From positions 1 to 64,000 of the forward strand of contig JAKCPI010031576.1 of the NCBI GenBank assembly GCA_023213315.1: 64,000 bases of DNA. The letters are read 5' to 3'. The translations under genes and the position numbers were made by a program. Below are positions 1 through 10,660 of this stretch, piece by piece (position 1 is the first letter of the stretch; each line of letters starts with the position of its first letter). The notes under the pieces are model-generated. The model was not told the DNA's origin. It made no database searches and worked only from the letters and a program-made list of their open reading frames with translations. Source of the DNA: Euborellia annulipes. Its lineage: Eukaryota; Arthropoda; Insecta; Dermaptera; Anisolabididae.

Positions 1-360
1 ATCTATACTATTATATAAAAGACAATCTCTGTCTGTCTGTCTGTCTGTCTGTTTGTAACGCATAGACTCCGAAACTACTGGACCGATTTTCATGGAGTTT
101 TTTTTTAATGGGTAGGGAATTTTCCGGGGGTGGTTTTAGGCTATCATTATATCGAATTAGGGGTAGGGAACTCCCCTTTTTGGGGGTTATCAATTACCCC
201 ATAGCAAAGCATTGGAAAACAGGATCTAACTCGCTTTATGAAAAATATATTTATCAAATCTTTAAAATGAAAAATAAAAACTCTTCCTCCCCCTAACAAT
301 TCGACATTTGAAAAGATTTTTCCGCTCTGCGCTCCCCCCCCCCCCCCCTATAATTATTAT

Positions 361-1345
361 TTTTTTTATTTTTCATTCGATTTTAATAAAATTTAAAATG
401 TGGCTTTCTTAGGGTGTAAATAATTGAAAAATGGTATTTTAGACCTCAGAAAGTCCAGTCACCCCCCTGCCCCACCCCTGAAATTTATTTTTCATTCGAT
501 TTTAATAAAATTTAAAATGTGGCTTTCTTAGGGTGTAAATAATTGAAAAATGGTATTTTAGACCTCAGAAAGTCCAATCACCCCCCCCTGCCCCCCTAAA
601 ATTTATTTTTCATTCGATTTTAATAAAATTTAAAATGTGGCTTTCTTAGGGTGTAAATAATTGAAAAATGGTATTTTAGACCTCAGAAAGTCCAATCACC
701 CCCCCCCCTGCCCCCCCTAAAATTTATTTTTCATTCGATTTTAATAAAATTTAAAATGTGGCTTTCTTAGGGTGTAAATAATTGAAAAATGGTATTTTAG
801 ACCTCAGAAAGTCCAATCACCCCCCTGCCCCCCTAAAATTTATTTTTCATTCGATTTTAATAAAATTTAAAATGTGGCTTTCTTAGGGTGTGAATAATTG
901 AAAAATGGTATTTTAGACCTCAGAAAGTTCAATCACCCCCCTGCCCCCCTAAAATTTATTTTTCATTCGATTTTAATAAAATTTAAAATGTGGCTTTCTT
1001 AGGGTGTAAATAATTGAAAATTGGTATTTTAGACCTCAGAAAGTCCAATCAGCCCCCCTGCCCCCCCTAAAATTTATTTTTCATTCGATTTTAATAAAAT
1101 TTAAAATGTGGCTTTCTTAGGGTGTGAATAATTGAAAAATGGTATTTTAGACCTCAGAAAGTTCAATCACCCCCCCCTGCCCCCCTAAAATTTATTTTTC
1201 ATTCGATTTTAATAAAATTTAAAATGTGGCTTTCTTAGGGTGTAAATAATTGAAAATTGGTATTTTAGACCTCAGAAAGTTCAATCACCCCCCTGCCCCT
1301 CCTAAAATTTATTTTTCATTCGATTTTAATAAAATTTAAAATGAC
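361..1345. repeat. ~118-bp minisatellite, nine copies, inside Helitron
   Basis: A unit of 115-121 bp repeats nine times. Each copy contains TTTTTCATTCGATTTTAATA, then TGGCTTTCTTAGGGTGT, then GACCTCAGAAAGT, and ends in a variable C-rich linker of the CCCCCCTGCCCCCC type. Length differences between copies lie almost entirely in the C-run. The units are otherwise nearly identical, so the array expanded recently. The last copy has lost the central TGTGG (now TGACG) and decays into flanking sequence. Confidence 0.93.
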
Positions 1346-1492
1346 GCTTTCTTAGGGTGTAAATAATTGAAAAATATATTAATCAAATATTTAAAATAAA
1401 AAATAAAAACTCTTCCTCATAATTAATTAAAATACATTTATCTGGACAACTCTTAGTCATATCCCGAGACGCCGCCCGCCAGGGCCTAGCGG

Positions 1493-1519
1493 GGTAGGGT
1501 TGCCGAAGGCAACCCTACC
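1493..1519. terminator. Helitron 3' terminator hairpin
   Basis: A perfect 12-bp inverted repeat with a 3-base GAA loop lies just upstream of the CTAG end. In Helitrons this structure is thought to mark the end of strand transfer. The 22 bases upstream (GAGACGCCGCCCGCCAGGGC, starting near 1466) recur before the terminator of the second Helitron at 32.6 kb, which ties the two to one family. Confidence 0.8.
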
Positions 1520-1592
1520 GCAGCTAGTATTATATATACCGAAACCTACAATTCTCGGACGATCGAATCCAGTCATTTTAACGAGAGAGTAC

Positions 1593-3167
1593 CAGCGGCG
1601 TAACCAGCCTTTGAGGGTGGGGGGGGCGAAGCTCAACTAGGGCGCCGATTTTCCAGGGGGCTCCGCCCCTGGACCCCTTGCTCGTCTTCGGCGAGCAATT
1701 GCCCGCCTTCGGCGGGTTAATTTCTTGCCTCCTGTAATTTCCTCAGCGAATTTGTGAAACAAATGAATTTGTTTATATTTACATGTTTTTTAATGACACC
1801 TGTATGATTTTGTTTTGATTTTTCTTTGCTTTTACGAAAAAATGTCGTTTTCTTCTGTGATTATTTCAAAAACTATTCAGTTTTCGGAAAAATATCAAAG
1901 AATAAAAACTCTTTAAAATTGAGTATTTTATCATAATATAACAAAGAAATTGAAAATTTCGAAATTTCTGAAAAAACTTATTAGGTAAAGTACTACTTCC
2001 AAGTGACGTATTTACTCCAAAAATTGAAAGAAATCTACAATTTTAGTGTAAGGAGCATTTACCAAATTTTATCGATCTAGTTGCTTTGGTTTTTAAGCAA
2101 TCGTGTTCACACACACACCCAGACGTAATTCCAAAAGAATATACGATAAAGTTTCGGGGAAGTCATTCCCCATATTTTTTTTTAACACACACTTCTTTCC
2201 CATTCACACTCACACTCACACACACATGCACACAGTCTTTTCGGCAACTTAGGCCATATAAGACTTTGACTTTGAAATTTGGTATCCAAATGGCTTAAAT
2301 AAAATCATCAGACTGCCTGGGATCCGAACCCCCGATTAGAGCCCTGCACGGGTACGGGTTGGCCCGTTACCCGCACGGCCCGCGGCCCGGGCCGGGCGGG
2401 CTTTGGAGGCCATGAAAAAATTACGGGCGGGTACGGGCGGGTAGCAAGTCTAAATAAACGGGTTCGGGCGGACGGGCATGCAAATGAAATTGCATATTTG
2501 ATATAAATGAAAATGCATATTTAAAAATTGCTAGACATTCGTTCATTCATTCACTAAATCTCGGGCTGAAATGGGCGGATTTGGGAAAATTCCGGGCGGG
2601 CTCGGGCGGGCCTGAAGAATGGCAAAAGCCCTTTCATTTTGAGAAAATCGAAAAAACTGAAAAACTACATCAGTAAAATACTAGTACTTTTTGGCCGATT
2701 TTGATTAAAAGCTTATTTTCACGGTCCCGGGGGGTGTTTAACTTAAATATAACATTTCAGTCTCATTGCTCAATTCCTTCATGCTTAAAAAAGTTTTGAA
2801 TTTCAAAAAATTAAATATTAAGGCTTATACGAATCCTGAGTAAATCTCCACAGCCTTAAAACATCAAATTAAGGCTTATATATTGCAAAATAAAAAAAAA
2901 TTTTAATTATAAAGCCTCTATATACGTTATTTATTATTTTTGGAATTAAATTCATTTAAAATAGTAGAATTCAAGTTGTAATATAATTTTAAAAGAAAAC
3001 AATCAATTTTTTAAGACAATCGATGAAAAGAATAAGATAAAATCACATACGCTGGGCTATATCTTAGAGGCCGTAGAGCGCCTATGCCGGTTTCGGGGGG
3101 CGCCAAGGGCTCGATGCGCCTGGGGCGGGGGTGGGGGGGCTCGCGCCCCCCCCTGGTTACGCCACTG
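1593..3167. mobile_element. hAT-like non-autonomous element, copy 1
   Basis: Terminal inverted repeats are CAGCGGCGTAACCAG on the left and CTGGTTACGCCACTG on the right, typical of hAT. The body is collinear with the element at 23067-24581, including a GC-rich GGGCGGG segment near 2340-2620 and a block containing a truncated SINE tail (2210-2335). There is no transposase ORF. Unlike the other copy, the 8 bases on each side (GAGAGTAC and CTGAAATT) do not match, so the target duplication has decayed or a flank was rearranged. Confidence 0.75.
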
Positions 3168-3703
3168 CTGAAATTGTATGACATTTCTTATTTTAAAGAC
3201 TACTATAAATTAATGTATTGTTTGATTTTATTTTTCTTTCCATTTGGCTAAAATAAACAATATTACCGAAAAAGAAGGCTGGGGTTAAATTATACCCCAT
3301 CTTATATTTTACTTATTTTAATTATTTAAAATGAATATTTTATTACATATTATTATAATACATTTTATTACTTTATATATTCTTTTATTTATTTAATGAA
3401 GGGGCCCGGGCCTCCTTTTAACCTCAAATTAAGTTTGATTTTTTTCACGACTCTGGATAGCTAAAAACGCAGATTTCAGTGGCTAATTTTCAAAAAATTT
3501 TCCATACCCCCAGATTCCCCCGGAAATCCTCTGTCCGATAAATTATTATTAATTAAATTATTGTAAGCTCTTTTTTAGGAAATTTTGAAAAATTTTTAAA
3601 TAAATTTATTTAAATAAATATTGTAATCTATGTATAACTATTTCAAAAGTTGTGTCAAAAACTGTGTAAAAAATTATTGGCATGAAGGCTACAATAGCCT
3701 TTT

Positions 3704-3959
3704 TTTTTTTTTTAAACATTCACACTTTTTTATTCATTCACACTCACATTCACACAGTCATTTCGGCAACTGAGGCCATTTAAGAATTTTAACGATACTC
3801 AGTATGTTTTATATATCAATTGGGGAGTCCAGGCATTTTTATTTAAGTCATTTGGTATCCAAATGCCTTAAATAAAATTAACGGACTGCCTGGGATCCGA
3901 ACCCGCGACGTTCGGTATAGAAAGTAGGCACGCTACCAACTACTCCAAGCCCCGTGGGC
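3704..3959 (-). mobile_element. tRNA-derived SINE with 12-bp target duplication
   Basis: Read on the minus strand, the head is tRNA-like, with an A-box-like TGGAGTAGTTGGTAGCG and a B-box GGGTTCGGATCCC. It is followed by a tRNA-unrelated body with GTGTGAATGTGAGTGTGAAT repeats and a poly-A tail. The flanks CAATAGCCTTTT (3692-3703 and 3960-3971) are identical, the hallmark of LINE-driven retroposition. It is the same family as the SINE at 41829. The poly-A end is at the low-coordinate side. Confidence 0.88.
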
Positions 3960-4203
3960 CAATAGCCTTTTACATACTAAAAAAAAACTTTTTTTTTTGG
4001 GGGGGGCCCGTATTAGTAAGTAGCCCCGGGCCCGTCAAGTCTGTCTGCGGCCCTGGATGTATAACATTATTAATATCAAAGTACGTTTTTTTAACTTATC
4101 TGGATATGACATGCCCCCCTCTGCAAAAAATCCTGCGGACGCCCTTGTTCATCAGTGTGTGTTGGCTTAGGCCAAGTGATTATTTCATTGGATAACATAT
4201 TCT

Positions 4204-4350
4204 ATGATGGCAATTCGAAATAAATTGAGTAATGAGGAGATACTGGGTCTTTTGGAAGATTTTAAATCGGAATCTCATGATTCCAGTGAATCTATAGATG
4301 ATAATGAACCGAACATAAATATTGAATTCAACTCCCGGACTTTCCGATAA
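4204..4350 (+). pseudogene. Acidic N-terminal fragment, possibly piggyBac transposase
   Basis: A 48-codon reading frame opens MMAIRNKLSNEEILGLLEDF and continues with a Ser/Asp/Glu-rich stretch (SESHDSSESIDD) before a stop. An acidic, serine-rich start containing an EE.L..L-type helix is common in piggyBac-type transposases and fits the piggyBac remnant found at 46.2 kb. No downstream DDE domain follows. The assignment is inferred from composition and one motif only; it could be any acidic leader. Confidence 0.3.
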
Positions 4351-4424
4351 ACATTAACGACGATGGGGTCTTTATTTACCCCAGCCGTCCTCAACGGATA
4401 GAGCTTTTGTCCGCCCACAGAGTG

Positions 4425-4815
4425 TTAATAATTAACAGATTTTTACGAAGGAATAATTTTTAGAAAGCCAAAGAATTATAGAATATCGAAAATATATGTT
4501 TTTTTCATTCAGGGATTCCTAAAATTGTAGTAGGGGTGACCAAAGCAAGAAAAAACTGAAAAAATTCGATTTTTCTAAACTTTTAGCCGTTTGCGGCACG
4601 TCTAAATGACCTCCGATTGGGCTGAAACTTTAAATTTATATGTATTATAACTACCTGCATATTTTTAAAGGGTGTTGCCTTAAAAAAATCCAGGTAATAT
4701 AAAATTAAAGCCTCTTTAGAGCACATTTTCTATTGAAATTTTATTTTCTCTATAGCTCTAAAATCTGACGTGATGGGAAAAAACTGATGGCATTTTTGGA
4801 ATCAGCGCTACCCAA
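4425..4815. repeat. Solo arm of the GTCGAC foldback family
   Basis: This stretch matches one arm of the foldback elements at 13376-15876 and 40091-41262. It shares TTAATAATTAACAGATTTTTACG, the AAGCCAAAGAA block, GTAGGGGTGACCAAAGCAA and GCGGCACGTCTAAATGACCT. It lacks the partner arm and the terminal GTCGAC, so it is a truncated or rearranged copy. Confidence 0.65.
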
Positions 4816-5170
4816 ATACCCAGAAATAGCTTCAAATTCTCAGTCAACAAAATCACTGTTGCCCAGTGTTATTTATGTTAGATTGTGTTGATAATTGATC
4901 TGGTTGAGTTGACGTTTTTTCTTACATTGTCTCAGAGAATAAACGTTTCGGTAAATTTTAATCCAAATAGCCTATTATTAGACAAATATAAAATTTAGAA
5001 AAATAGAAAAAAAAGAAAAGTTGATAATATTTAAAAATATTCTTGACGTTCTTTGACCTTCCTTACGTCCTTTGCCTCACCTAGTGGTTTGAGTATGCCG
5101 ACAAACAACCAATCAGATTGCCAATGAAAAACAGCAAAAGCTAATATATGTTTTGATTGTGTGCCTCAGG

Positions 5171-5417
5171 CAAGGGCGGATCCAGAGGTGTTTCTCGGGG
5201 GGGGGGGGTAATCTGGTGTGACTCGTCGCACAGCACACTATATTTTCTTAATTTAGATAATTTAAAGGGGCATTCTGTACTTGTTTGCAAGGATATCAAA
5301 TTTTTAAGTATTAATTTTTAAAATTTCACATTAAAAATAAATTTTTTTTTCGAAAAAAAAGTATTTTTTTCAAATCTCGGGGGAGGGGTAATTACCCCCC
5401 CCTTGTATCCGCCCTTG
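5171..5417. mobile_element. hAT MITE with 8-bp target duplication
   Basis: Terminal inverted repeats are CAAGGGCGGATCCAGAGG and TTGTATCCGCCCTTG. They are flanked by a perfect 8-bp duplication GCCTCAGG (5163-5170 and 5418-5425). At 247 bp there is no coding capacity. The interior contains G- and C-runs at both ends that can pair, and an AATCTGGTGTGACT...CGCACAGCACAC segment shared with the hairpin at 35.1 kb. Confidence 0.88.
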
Positions 5418-5449
5418 GCCTCAGGTTTAACCTTAGAAAACAGATAGAC

Positions 5450-6130
5450 TTCGAATTTTACTTTCTCTTGCCCTATACATATATATGAAATATATAGAGA
5501 AAATATTGGATTCATGTCAAAAATTCGATGTCGAGATTTTGATAGATCTTCACGTTTTAAGGTCCTCTGAATCAAAAAAAGTGATTTTCGGTAAATGGTC
5601 TGTCTGTGAACAAAATATCTTAGGAACTAAAAGAGCCTCGTAGCTCACGAGGTTGAAATTTTATATTTAAGTTAGGCACCCCCTCCCCCAAGGGGTGAAA
5701 ATAAGCTTTTGAACAAAATTGGCCAAAAAGTACTTTAAAAAATGTACTTTTTCAGTTTTTTTCGATTTTCTCAAAATTCACTCGGACGATTTTGTTTAAA
5801 ATTCATAAATGAACTATTTTTTAGATCCTCTCTAAAAAGTACCGTAGATCAGAGAAATTTTTGGTGAAAATTGTTTCAAGTACACTTAATTTTTTAAGTA
5901 AATCTATCCCTCATAAGTCAAATCACTCCATTTTTTCATGTTGCGAAGGAATATCATTTGACCTTTTTACTTTCTCTTGCCTATATATATTTTTTATTTT
6001 ATTTCTAATAAAAATTTAAATTAAGATTCTTATGGAAATTTGTTTTTCAGCTCTTGACAAGCACAGTACACAACTCTCTCTTACCTTACTGAAGGTAAGA
6101 GAAAGTTTTGTGCGACTAGTCACATTACCA
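5450..6130. repeat. Dispersed repeat of the TTACTTTCTCTTGCC family
   Basis: This begins with ACTTTCTCTTGCC, then a TATATA-rich segment and GAGAAA.TATTGGATTCAT. It carries blocks such as GAACAAAATATCT and TTTTATATTTAAGTTAGG, and ends near a hairpin (CTCTCTTACC...GGTAAGAGAAAG at 6078-6112). Related copies lie at 44570-44690 and 53985-54397. Part of it, inverted, lies inside the hAT-like elements. I could not assign a superfamily. Confidence 0.6.
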
Positions 6131-6462
6131 TTTATCTTTTCAGGAGGACAAATTTTTATTTTTATTTTTATTTATTTATTTTTTTTTTGACATTTTAAGG
6201 GATAATTTTTTGAAAATCTACAAAGATTAGAAAAAAATAAAGACATCTTTTAGTTTTAATACATTGAATATATTTATTTATTTTTTAAGATATAGACATA
6301 TAAACAATTAAGAAAATATTTTCCTTTTAATATAGAGGATATTAAAAATCATTTTTTTATATATATATATACCAGTCTATTTAATATATTAATACATTCA
6401 ATGTGAATTTATCCAGGGTATCTTATTTATAATAAATAAATTTAATTTGTTTCTTTTTCCAG

Positions 6463-6555
6463 CAAGAAGTATTTCGGATGAGTTCAGTAGCGGCGATACA
6501 CGTTATCGTGATAATGATGACTTTCCACATGCCAGGGACAAGGATCGTGATGAAG
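6463..6555 (+). CDS. DGKQ: Likely DGK theta exon: acidic linker before RA-like module
   Basis: The exon follows TTTCTTTTTCCAG and is followed by GTAGAT. Read in the frame that joins the next exon, it gives 30 residues rich in Asp, Arg and Ser (RSISDEFSSGDTRYRDNDDF and onward). Of the other two frames, one is stopped and one does not join. Both its acceptor and donor are phase 1, matching the phase of most other exons of this gene. The sequence is low complexity and not itself diagnostic. The call rests on splice sites, phase and position 127 nt upstream of a clear DGK theta exon. In the family this segment links the C1 domains (upstream of the window) to the RA region. Confidence 0.65.
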
Positions 6556-6682
6556 GTAGATATAAATATCCTTAGAGAAAATAAGTTACGGATTGGGCGA
6601 ATTGATTTAGAACGAGAATAATTAAATAAAAACATTTTCTTCATTTTTGTTATTTAATTTAATTTGTTTGTTTGTTAAGTAG

Positions 6683-6817
6683 AAATGATCAAAGTCTACG
6701 ATGGCAACAAATCTTTCCAACAATGCATCTTCCGAGTGATCACCGTTTCTCGACAATCCTCCAATGACCAGCTCTTAACTGCAGCACTCAGAGCCTTTCA
6801 CATTACCAAAGATCCAG
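6683..6817 (+). CDS. DGKQ: DGK theta exon: first RA-like module, N-terminal half
   Basis: This encodes EMIKVYDGNKSFQQCIFRVI followed by TVSRQSSNDQLLTAALRAFHI and TKDP, closely matching the Ras-associating-like segment of diacylglycerol kinase theta. DGK theta phosphorylates diacylglycerol to phosphatidic acid at membranes, ending DAG signalling. The pattern is beta strand (IKVYDG), second strand (FRVITV) and helix (QLLTAALRAF), the start of a ubiquitin-like beta-grasp fold. The donor is CCAG|GTAATA, phase 1. The acceptor is a tandem AAGTAG, so the exon may start at 6680 or 6683; both are in frame and differ by one Val codon. The downstream intron is 15.8 kb to the candidate microexon. Confidence 0.92.
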
Positions 6818-7059
6818 GTAATAATGCTGATTTTTTAAAAATTTATTGAAATTTTAGCATTTTTTACATAAGATGCACAATACATTCCCACCTATTTGGG
6901 AAGGGGTAAACAATAGAGTAAACATAAAATTATTTTGAGATCTAAGTTGTGGCTGTGTATCTTAATTAAATGAAGTATGGAAGCAGAGGCAGCCAAGAAA
7001 GAATATTTTCTGAGTGCTTTACAGCTATCAGCTGGAGACGTTTCGGTACGTTTTGTTGA

Positions 7060-7612
7060 AAAGTTCGGCAAGGTTGGTTGAAAAGTTCGCGGAATGAAAA
7101 TGAAAACAACAATATATCAATATAATTGTAAAAATAACTTTATTTTTCAGTATAATCTCCTGAAAGCTCAATACATTTAGTCCAATGGTCCGCCAATAAT
7201 TTTATGCCATCTCTGTAATTATTTTCCGGAAGCTCTGCAAAATACTACTAATAATATCCGTGGTTGGAATAGCTTCTTCATTCGACGAAAAACTCTTTCC
7301 ACGAATGAATTTTTTCAGGTTTCTGAAGAGATAGAAGTCACTGGGAGCCAAATCTGGTGAATACCCTGGATGTTCAAGCAATTCGTACTTTAATTAATTG
7401 AATTTAGCCATCAACAAAACACTTGTGTAAAGACGTGCAGTGTCTTGATGAAAAATGATTTTTTTCTTCTGTAAACCAGGTCTTTTCTCACGAAATTTTT
7501 TATCCAATTGATCCAAAAGGTTGCAATAATATTCTGAGTTGATTGTTTTACCTTTTCCAAGATAATCAATCAACAAAATCCCAAAAAACTGACGTTTCTT
7601 ATATTTTAGCAT
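7060..7612 (-). pseudogene. Mariner transposase, C-terminal fragment
   Basis: Minus-strand reading gives, in order, GILLIDYLGKGKTINSEYY, the HQDTAR segment with the second catalytic Asp, and (about 7310-7375) YSPDLAPSDFYLF with the third Asp of the DD34D triad, then FIRGKSFSSNEEAIPT. These are standard mariner transposase motifs of the Tc1/mariner superfamily. The reading frame shifts near 7390 and is stopped near 7200. A terminal-like GGTTGGTTGAAAAGTTC lies near 7071-7087. The N-terminal half is absent: at 7612 the frame passes directly into a Gypsy RNase H segment. Confidence 0.85.
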
Positions 7613-7850
7613 TATGTTATATCTTTGTAGTTTTAAAATTATATTCTCTAATCTTTTTGGTGAACAATGTATTAGCTGGTTTAAAATATTAATTAAATGA
7701 TTATGATCCGATTCTATCGTTAAATCTTTTTTTCCGCAAATGTATTGATCAAATCTTATACAAGCCAAAATAATTTCTAATGTTTATTTTTCTATTTGAC
7801 TGTACTACTTTTGCGATTCACTTAAAAACTTCGATGCATAAACTATTGGA
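7612..7850 (-). pseudogene. Gypsy RT/RNase H fragment fused to mariner
   Basis: Minus strand. The segment reads PIVYASKFLSESQ, then a stop, then YSQIEK, then ACIRFDQYICGKKDLTIESD and H, typical of the Ty3/Gypsy RNase H domain (YASR.L...E..Y...EKE, then the FR.YL.G...I.TDH block). Stops interrupt the first half. The second half (7615-7768) is open and continues in frame into the mariner fragment, producing a 124-codon chimeric frame. That frame is an accident of insertion and is unlikely to be expressed. Confidence 0.8.
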
Positions 7851-10660
7851 AGATTGTCTTGTAGTAGTACACATCCCAATGAATTCTGTGATGCAGCACC
7901 TCTCGAGGGAGGGAATTCCACACCGTGGAGGCTCTCACCAAAAACGATCTGTGGCAAAAAGCTGTCCGATGCTGAGGCATAATCAAATCTTCACGACATG
8001 ATCTTAGTCCATGACTGGTATCGGCGTTGAATCTCAGGAGTTGGTATAGATAAGCGGGGGATTGGTGGTGGATCAAATTATAAATAAAAACAGCCAGCAG
8101 GTAGGACCTCCTCTCAGCCAGTCTGGGCCACCCAAGTCTATCATAATAGGGACTTATATGTTCGCGAGGGCTTAATTTAAAGATAAATCGAATGCAAGCG
8201 TTTAAAGCTCTCTCCAACCCCCCGCGCCTGCTCGGCCGACAAGCCCCCATACGCCACACTGCAATAGTCCAGGTGCGGGAAAATCAGCGACTGGACCAGG
8301 TGGTACCTGACGTCCTCCGGCAAAAATGACTGGCTCCGTCTGATCTGCTGTAGGGTCCCATAGACCCTGCCGCGGATGTGGCTTACATGGTCCCTCCACG
8401 TCAGGCCAGAGTCCATCACCACCCCCAAATTCCTCACCCGTCGGCCAAAATCCAGGACGATCCCACCAACCATGACCCTGGGGAGACATGGGAGTAACTT
8501 GTCAATAGTGGGGCCATTCCACAAAACTATAGCCTTGGTTTTAGTGGCATTTATAGTTAGCCCATTTTCCCTTGCCCAAATATATATTTTCTCCGTCACC
8601 AAGTTAATTCCTGACACAGCCTCCTCACCCTCCGCCGGTCTGAAAGAGTTATAAATTTGTAGGTGGTCAGCGTAAAGTTGGTAATTACAGTCTATTTGGT
8701 CAGAGATATCGTTTATGTATACAGAGAAGAGAAGGGGACCCAAAACTGAACCCTGAGGGAAACCGCGTTCTAGCTCCAACCAAGTGGAGCGATTTCCGTC
8801 ACAGTCAATGACAGACTGTTCTCGCCCTGTCAGGTAAGAGGCGAACCAACAGAGAGAATTGTATGAAAAATTGATTCCTGAAAGCTTGTTCAGAAGGCGT
8901 CCAACATCTATAGTATCGAACGCCTTGTTGAAATCAAATAGCACCATTAGTGTTAACTCATGTTTATCAAAAGCCATGGCAATATCCTGAGTGACTTTTA
9001 CCAGTGCTGTTTGGGTGCTAATACTCTTTCTAAAGCCAGACTGGAAAGGATTTTGGAGCTGGTTCGCCTCAAGAAATCTGGCTACCTGACGATGAATTAT
9101 CTTTTCAAAAATCTTAGATAGTGAGCAGAGAAGAGCAATCGGCCTATAGTCATTAGGAGTCGCGGGATTTGAAATCTTAGGCACGGGTCTTATTAGAGCT
9201 CTTTTCCAAAGGGCCGGTTAGTGCGACCGCAACAGGGATTAAAGATGTGTTGCATTGGGAGCAGTGTATATGGGAGGGTTAATTTAATGAATTTAATTGG
9301 TAATTTGTCATCTCCCACTGCATTAGAACTAATGCTATTTATCGCTTCAATTATATCAGAGTAGTTTATGTCCATGAAATAGAAGTTGTCGGAACTAAAA
9401 GAGCAGTTTGAGGCAAGCTGCTTCAAAGGGTCGTGGACATCGCCAGTCAAGGGTGAGCCGCAGGAGACAGTCGCGAAGTGTGAGTTAAGCTGTTCGTTGT
9501 CAATAAACAGGGGCTGATCTCGACTAGAGTTGTCTCTTGGGAAGTGCGTGTTTAGCACTCTCCATAGTGTCCCTGTGTTATTGGTGTCAAGGGCCCCACA
9601 TAAGTATTTTCTCTTCTCTCTTTTAATCAAGTGAGTCACCCTATTACGCAAAATTCTGAACCTATTATCCAGTTCCGGATTTCTGTTGCGAATGGCTCGA
9701 ACTCTAAAACTGTCCCTTTCCCTGATAAGAGCCCTGATCTCAGGGGTAATCCAGGGGACTGCCCGTCTCCTACAATGTACCGTTCTAAGAGGAATGTGTT
9801 TGTCAAAAAGATCAAATAAATCGCCACCAAATCGCTCAACCTTCGCATCCACATCATCCAGCGAATACACATCAGACCAGTCATGGCTCTCTAGTTCTTG
9901 AGACAGCAGATCTCCGTTGAGAGATCTGTATTCTCTATAAGTAAAGGTTCTTGGGAATTTCTTATCAACGATAAAATTATAGTGAATACAGATCGTCGTG
10001 AGCCGAAAGAAAAGGTAATGGTTTTTGAGCAGTAGATAGCACTCTTTTTAAGCCGGATGAATTTACAACAATCAAATCGAGCCAAGTGTGAGAATCGCGA
10101 ACATGGTGGGTTGGGCCATAGCCGACAACACTCAAATTGAATGTGGCGAAGAGCGACCCCAGGTATCTCCTCTTCAACGAATCAGCGTTGAAATTAACAT
10201 TAAAGTCACCAGTGAATACCACATCGTCACATGTTGATAAGTAGACGGACAAAATACTCTCTATCGTATCGTCAAAAGAAACGCCAGGGGGTCTATACAC
10301 AACCACAAGTACAATCTTACTCCAGGAGGAGACAGCCTGCACAAGGGCCTCGATCCCACTACCTGCGGGGCTCTGATACAAAATCCTTGATTTAATAGAT
10401 CGACTCATGTAGAGTGCCACGCCTCAGCCCCGCCTCCCCTCCCAATCATTTCTAAGCATATAGAAGTTATCAAGATTGACCTGAGCCGTGACTATAGAGT
10501 CGCTGAGCCAAGTTTCGCTCGCACAGATAGCATCGAACTCGGAGTTCTCAAAAAAACACCGAAATTCATCAAAATGAGCGGGAAGAGACTGAGCGTTGAC
10601 GTGACACAAATTAAAACCATTGATCAACTTAGCCATCAATAACAAGCAAGAGGTCACAAT
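7851..10660 (-). pseudogene. LINE ORF2 (endonuclease plus reverse transcriptase), inactivated
   Basis: Minus strand. The apurinic-like endonuclease starts near 10640 (LCHVNAQSLPAHFDEF, ASETWLSDS, then FTGDFNVNFNAD near 10190 and a THHVRDSHTWLDLIVV segment near 10080). The RT domain follows from about 9300 (DYRPIALLCSLSKIFEKII, FDFNKAFDTID, FPQGSVLGPLLFSVYIND). The C-terminal region ends in STVWNSLP near 7900. This order is that of Jockey/CR1-like LINEs. The frame is broken by a stop near 10424 and by shifts near 9900, 9200 and 8200. The catalytic YADD box reads YADH (about 8658-8680), which would abolish polymerase activity. A related copy sits inside the Gypsy element at 38.6-39.9 kb. Confidence 0.92.

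Larger units (their letters stand above)
2..1527 (+). mobile_element. Non-autonomous Helitron with internal minisatellite
   Basis: The element begins TCTATACTATTATATAAAAG directly after an A at position 1. It ends in CTAG at 1524-1527, followed by a T at 1528. This is the Helitron arrangement: 5' TC, 3' CTRR, inserted between host A and T with no target duplication. A perfect 12-bp hairpin (GGTAGGGTTGCC at 1493-1504, loop GAA, complement at 1508-1519) sits four bases before CTAG, as expected of a Helitron terminator. A (CTGT)n run lies at 30-52. There is no Rep/helicase coding, so it must have moved with enzyme from another element. About 1 kb of the interior is tandem repeat. The left boundary is at the window edge, so only one flanking base could be checked. 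Confidence 0.8.

Noticed and set aside
361..1345. Regularly spaced repeats reminiscent of a CRISPR array
   Set aside because: The units are about 118 bp and contiguous, without unique spacers, inside a Helitron in a eukaryotic genome.
1593..3167. 8-bp target duplication for hAT copy 1
   Set aside because: The flanks GAGAGTAC and CTGAAATT do not match, so no duplication is claimed.
1..6462. C1-domain exons of DGK theta
   Set aside because: No cysteine-rich HX12CX2C pattern was seen on the plus strand. This stretch is transposons and repeats.
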